From assembly GCA_964577825.1 (NCBI GenBank), contig CAZOBJ010000116.1, positions 1 through 9,106 on the forward strand: a stretch of DNA of 9,106 nucleotides. Direction: 5' to 3'. The position numbers and the translations under genes are program-made. Within the stretch, counting starts at the first letter, position 1. Every line of letters begins with the position of its first letter. The notes under the pieces are model-generated. The model saw only the letters and a program-made list of their open reading frames with translations, did not search any database and had not been told where the DNA came from. The stretch is from CAZOBJ01 sp964577825. Lineage in GTDB: Bacteria; Planctomycetota; SZUA-567; JAFGNG01. This document shows positions 6,602 to 9,106 of this stretch, piece by piece.

Positions 6602-6624
6602 CCCCTCTCCCCTCGGGAGAGGGG
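6602..6624. repeat. palindromic repeat, possible terminator behind GH127
   Basis: CCCCTCTCCC-CTC-GGGAGAGGGG is a perfect 10-bp stem with a 3-nt loop. The same core is at 8955-8975. It lies about 110 nt behind the GH127 stop codon and just upstream (18 nt) of the -35 box of the next transcription unit. It could end GH127 transcription, but it lacks a T-tract. Palindromes of this sequence are scattered in many high-GC bacterial genomes as intergenic repeats. Confidence 0.7.
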
Positions 6625-6727
6625 CGAGAAGAGGGGGGTGCGCGGCGTCCGCGGCGTGGGCAAACTCAGTTGCCTTGGCCGCGGTGTCGCGCAAGCCTGC
6701 CGCCCTGTCTCGCCCTGCCGGACTGGC

Positions 6728-6747
6728 TGCCCCCCTACCCCTCCCGC
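6728..6747. repeat. GC-rich repeat overlapping the end of the GH127 gene
   Basis: This block is identical to 3212-3232 apart from one missing C. It supplies the TAG stop and the last residues (REG) of GH127, just as the other copy supplies the end of the TIM-barrel gene. The missing base explains why one gene ends in TAG and the other in TGA. Confidence 0.5.
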
Positions 6748-8654
6748 AGCCAGATGCGCATCTCGCCCTCGCCGCGGTTGTTCCACAGAAAGTACGGCAC
6801 GGCCCGGATGCGCACCGCGCGCAGGCGCGGCCGGCCGGTCGTGTACAGGGACTTGTCTTGCGCGCGGGTGCGCCGCGCCCGGGCCGAGAGCACCACCGCG
6901 CCCCCGCCCGGGAACCGGCGGTCGAACCGGGCCGACACCGCGGCCGTGCGCGGGAGCGCGACGTCGGCGAGGTCCGGGCCGTTGTCCTTCTCCTCCAGGC
7001 AGTACACGACCGGGCCCCGCTGAAGGGCCGTCTTGCCCGCGGCCTGGCGCACCGCGGGGTGCGCGCGCACGCGCTCCACGGGCATGGGCAGGCGGAGCTC
7101 GACCCGGTCGCCCCTGCGCCACGTGCGGCGGATGTGCGCGTACCCGTGTTTGTCCACGTCGGCCGGGCGCACCCGCTTGCCCGCGACCGTGATGCGCGGG
7201 CTGCGGCACCACCCGGGCAGGCGCAGGGCAAGGGTGAAGTTCACGGGGTCCTCGGGCCGCACGGTCAGCCGCACCCGCTCCTTCCACGGGTAGTCCGTCT
7301 TCTGCGTCACCGTGACGGGCGTGCCCTTGACCGTGCACTTGGCCGTGCCGCCCGTGTACAGGTGCACGTACACCGCGTCGCGCGTTGTCATGTACACGTA
7401 CTGCCCGAGCGACGCGAGCATGCGCGCGAGGTTCGGGGGGCAGCACGCGCACCCGAACCAGTCCTGGCGCGTGGGCGGCTTTTGCCGTTCGCGGAAGTTG
7501 TGCGCCTCGGGCTTGACGGCCGGCCAGTTGGCGTAGAAGAACCGGGTCCCGTCCGCGCTCACGCCCGAGAGCACGGAGTTGTACAGCGCGCGCTCCAACA
7601 CGTCCGCGTACTCGGCCCTGGGCTCGAGCTGGAGCATGCGGTGCGCGAAGAAGACGAGCGCGATGTTCGCGCAGGTCTCCGCGTACGCGGTCTCCTCGGG
7701 CAGGTCGTAGTCAAAGGTGAACCGCTCGCCGAACCGGGTCGAGCCCACGCCGCCGTGCACGTACATGCGCTTCTCGGTGACGTTGCGCCACAGCCGCCGG
7801 CACGCGGTCAAGAGCGTGCCGTCGCCGGTCTCCATGGCCACGTCCGCCATGCCCGCGTACAGGTACAGCGCGCACACGCTGTGGCCGTCGGCCGTGCGCT
7901 GCTCGCGCACCGGGGCGTGGGCCTGGCGGTGATCGTAGGCCGCGGTCACCCCGCCGATGCGGCCGAACGGCTGGGGCGCCTCGCCGCGCGCGAGCGCCTC
8001 CTGCTCGAAGTAGTGCGGCGCGCGGCCGCGCTCGTTGACGAAGTACGCGGCGAGGTCCAGGTGCCGGCGCTCGCCCGTGGCCCGGTACAGCTTCACGAGC
8101 GCGAGCTCGATCTCCGGGTGGCCGGGGTACCCGCGCTTCTGCCCCTTGCCCCGGCCGAAGGTGCGGCCGATATGGTCCGCGCACCGGCGCATGACGTCGA
8201 GCATGGCGCGCTTGCCCGTGGCCTGGAAGTACGCGACCGCGGCCTCCATCAGGTGCCCGGCGCAGTAGAGCTCGTGGTCCTGGTGCAGGTTCGTCCACCG
8301 CCTGTCGATGCCCACGATCTGGAAGTACGAGTTCAGGTACCCGTCCCCGAGTTGGGCGGCCTGCATCCAGCGCACGTACGCGTCGATCTTGCGCTCCACG
8401 GCCTGGTCCGGCGCCGCGGTGAGCGCGTAGGCCGCGGCCTCGATCCACTTGGCCGCGTCCGAGTCATAGAACTTCCCGCGCGCGGGCGGGCGCACCTTCA
8501 TCTGGTCCAGGCGGCCGGTCCGCTTGCACTGGTCGTACTCGAGCGGCAGGGTGGTCTCGCGGTTCGTGCGCAGCCGGGGCGTCCAGAACGCGCCGTCCAC
8601 GGTCACGTGCTTGAGGGGCACGGGAACGAGTCTGCGTCGCGCGCGTGCGGGCAT
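6735..8654 (-). CDS. glycoside hydrolase family 127, beta-L-arabinofuranosidase-like
   Basis: This encodes 639 aa, close to the family's usual length. GH127 (formerly DUF1680) enzymes such as HypBA1 release beta-L-arabinofuranose, using a zinc-bound cysteine as the nucleophile. The start LKHVTVDGAFWTPRLRTNRETTLPLEYDQC is spread over 14-43 and is typical. An (alpha/alpha)6 barrel runs to about 420 (GYLNSYFQ at 105-112, GHPEIELALVKLYR at 178-191, DHRQAHAPVREQ at 241-252). The active site is visible: E310 (matching the HypBA1 acid/base glutamate by spacing), ETCAN with E326 and C328, and GCACCPPN with C404 and C405. Together these give the zinc ligands and the nucleophile (C404). Beta-sandwich domains follow (about 425-639). 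No signal peptide is visible, so it is probably cytoplasmic and acts on imported oligosaccharides. The start is fixed by AAGGAGG at 8660-8666. A promoter at 8832-8860 leaves a structured leader of about 170 nt. The exact sugar may differ, because GH127 and the related GH146 include several specificities. Confidence 0.93.
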   Translation of the reverse strand: MPARARRRLVPVPLKHVTVDGAFWTPRLRTNRETTLPLEYDQCKRTGRLDQMKVRPPARGKFYDSDAAKWIEAAAYALTAAPDQAVERKIDAYVRWMQAAQLGDGYLNSYFQIVGIDRRWTNLHQDHELYCAGHLMEAAVAYFQATGKRAMLDVMRRCADHIGRTFGRGKGQKRGYPGHPEIELALVKLYRATGERRHLDLAAYFVNERGRAPHYFEQEALARGEAPQPFGRIGGVTAAYDHRQAHAPVREQRTADGHSVCALYLYAGMADVAMETGDGTLLTACRRLWRNVTEKRMYVHGGVGSTRFGERFTFDYDLPEETAYAETCANIALVFFAHRMLQLEPRAEYADVLERALYNSVLSGVSADGTRFFYANWPAVKPEAHNFRERQKPPTRQDWFGCACCPPNLARMLASLGQYVYMTTRDAVYVHLYTGGTAKCTVKGTPVTVTQKTDYPWKERVRLTVRPEDPVNFTLALRLPGWCRSPRITVAGKRVRPADVDKHGYAHIRRTWRRGDRVELRLPMPVERVRAHPAVRQAAGKTALQRGPVVYCLEEKDNGPDLADVALPRTAAVSARFDRRFPGGGAVVLSARARRTRAQDKSLYTTGRPRLRAVRIRAVPYFLWNNRGEGEMRIWLREG

Positions 8655-8659
8655 GGGGG

Positions 8660-8666
8660 CCTCCTT
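8660..8666 (-). promoter_or_regulatory. ribosome binding site of the GH127 gene
   Basis: AAGGAGG on the minus strand lies 5 nt before ATG 8654. It excludes the longer reading frame that starts near 8798, whose extra 48 residues show no family resemblance. Confidence 0.8.
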
Positions 8667-8690
8667 GTGCCGGAGTGTCGGTTGGCAATG

Positions 8691-8702
8691 GCGCGTACGC
8701 GC
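8691..8702. other. 12-nt perfect palindrome in the GH127 leader
   Basis: GCGCGTACGCGC reads the same on both strands and lies about 37 nt upstream of the GH127 start codon. It could be a regulator site, but GC-only alternation makes chance palindromes common here. Confidence 0.2.
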
Positions 8703-8769
8703 TTGCGGCCCTGCGTGCCTCCGGGGTCGCGTGCTTTGCAAATATGAACCAGCGTCGCGTCCTTCTCTC

Positions 8770-8813
8770 GTCGCCCGCCTCGCGGCGGTCGGCGACAAGG
8801 CGCCAGAGGGCGC
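8770..8813 (-). other. two stem-loops in the 5' leader of GH127
   Basis: Within the predicted leader, GCGCC-AGAG-GGCGC (8800-8813) forms a 5-bp stem. Next to it, GTCGCC/GGCGAC (8770-8775 with 8791-8796) and CGCC/GGCG (8776-8779 with 8784-8787) give a 10-bp stem with a 3-nt bulge and a TCGC loop. The second stem is better than the local GC content readily explains. No known riboswitch is recognised. Confidence 0.35.
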
Positions 8814-8831
8814 GTGGCGGCTTCACGAGGC

Positions 8832-8860
8832 AGCATACCATGGCGCCTTCGCGCGGGCAA
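8832..8860 (-). promoter_or_regulatory. sigma70-like promoter of the GH127 gene
   Basis: Read on the minus strand, the -35 box is TTGCCC (8860-8855), followed by a 17-nt spacer and a -10 box TATGCT (8837-8832). Transcription would begin near 8825, about 170 nt before the start codon. The boxes and their nearest flanks match the beta-helix promoter, so the two transcription units may be made by the same sigma factor and regulated alike. Confidence 0.75.
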
Positions 8861-8896
8861 GGCCGGCCGCATCCGCATGGCCTGTCCGAGAAGTCC

Positions 8897-8930
8897 GTCC
8901 CCCTCACTCCCTCCCGGAGAAAGGGGGGAC
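8897..8930. repeat. degenerate palindromic repeat upstream of GH127
   Basis: GTCCCCC (8897-8903) pairs with GGGGGAC (8924-8930), enclosing a CCCTCCCGGAG core. The left part, CCCCCTCACTCCCTCCCG (8899-8916), matches the blocks that overlap the 3' ends of both glycosidase-like genes apart from one extra T. It appears to be a diverged member of the repeat family and lies 36 nt upstream of the GH127 -35 box. Confidence 0.5.
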
Positions 8931-8947
8931 GCGCGCTGCGCCGTGTG

Positions 8948-8975
8948 CACTTCTCCCTCTCCCCTCGGGAGAGGG
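8948..8975. repeat. palindromic repeat, second full copy
   Basis: CCCTCTCCC-CTC-GGGAGAGGG (8955-8975) is a perfect 9-bp stem with the same CTC loop and orientation as the copy at 6602-6624. It is preceded by CACTTCTCCCT (8948-8958) and followed by TCGGGGTGAGGG. This is the most complete unit in the window. Confidence 0.7.
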
Positions 8976-9095
8976 TCGGGGTGAGGGACGGTTTGCGCGC
9001 TCGCATTCGTTCATCTCAGCCTCATCTGCACAGTCTGGTTCGTTCGTCTCGCCGTAAGCGGTGCGCTCGCATCGGCCCGTCCGGTGCGCGTCGAC
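8976..9095. other. gene-free right end with short direct repeats
   Basis: No gene is seen here. TTCGTTCATCTC (9006-9017) and TTCGTTCGTCTC (9039-9050) match at 11 of 12 bases with a 33-nt period, and GCGCTCGCAT occurs at 8997-9006 and 9063-9072. These may be regulator-binding or recombination-related repeats, or relics of an older duplication. This stretch is less GC-rich than the glycosidase genes. Confidence 0.35.
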
Positions 9096-9106
9096 CACTT
9101 CTCCCT
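9096..9106. repeat. probable start of another palindromic repeat, cut by the window end
   Basis: The last 11 bases, CACTTCTCCCT, are identical to the first 11 bases of the repeat at 8948. A third full palindrome probably continues beyond the window, about 148 bp from the previous copy. Confidence 0.45.

Noticed and set aside
6472..7452. Upstream extension of the beta-helix frame
   Set aside because: The frame stays open into GH127, but the added sequence is Arg/Ala/Pro-rich shadow and includes the palindromic repeat and the promoter. The GTG at 6471 has an excellent ribosome binding site.
6486..8747. 753-codon open frame on the plus strand opposite GH127
   Set aside because: GH127 on the other strand has its catalytic motifs and a strong start. 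This frame is compositionally degenerate and covers both promoter and repeat sequences.
8904..9098. Short minus-strand frame giving peptides like SPRPSPEGRG
   Set aside because: This peptide is the translation of the palindromic repeat and often appears as a false gene in genomes that carry such repeats.
1..9106. CRISPR array, tRNA, rRNA or transposon
   Set aside because: No regularly spaced repeats with unique spacers, no cloverleaf or rRNA-like sequence and no transposase motifs were seen on either strand by eye.

Overview
The window looks like chromosomal DNA from a free-living, very high-GC bacterium, probably Planctomycetota or a neighbouring lineage (Lentisphaerota- or Hydrogenedentota-like). 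The pointers are a membrane-anchored small protein ending in the 'VLFLDG' signature common in those groups, a family-127 glycoside hydrolase beside an unclassified glycosidase-like protein, and GC-rich palindromic repeats between genes. This placement is an inference. No rRNA, tRNA, CRISPR array, transposase or integrase gene is visible.

Left half (1-3140, plus strand, moderate GC): the possible tail of an upstream gene (2-34); a 178-aa membrane-anchored protein of unknown function (162-698); a stand-alone SIR2-like protein (837-1910); a gene-poor stretch (1911-2225); and a 304-aa predicted lipoprotein of unknown function (2226-3140). The 178-aa gene and the SIR2 gene are each preceded by nearly the same promoter-like element (-35 TTGCCT, 17-nt spacer, -10 TAGATT or TAGCAT).

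Right half (3220-8654, minus strand, very high GC): three carbohydrate-related genes read in the same direction. They are a GH127 beta-L-arabinofuranosidase-like enzyme (8654-6735), a right-handed beta-helix protein (6471-5263) and a 658-aa TIM-barrel, glycoside-hydrolase-like protein (5196-3220). GH127 and the beta-helix gene each have their own promoter (-35 TTGCCC, 17-nt spacer, -10 TATGCT). The TIM-barrel gene lies 66 nt behind the beta-helix gene with no promoter of its own in sight, so those two are probably cotranscribed. None of the three has a visible signal peptide, so they may form an intracellular glycan-processing set, with GH127 removing arabinofuranose and the others acting on related oligosaccharides. 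That division of work is inferred.

The two halves converge at 3140/3220. A family of GC-rich palindromic repeats marks the edges of the right-half units: just behind the two glycosidase genes, just upstream of both minus-strand promoters, and at the right end of the window, where a further copy appears to be cut off. The most notable observations are the four matching promoters, the lower-GC stand-alone SIR2 gene that may be a defence or NAD-consuming protein, and the unclassified glycosidase-like protein paired with a beta-helix protein. No complete new multi-gene system can be demonstrated from this sequence alone.
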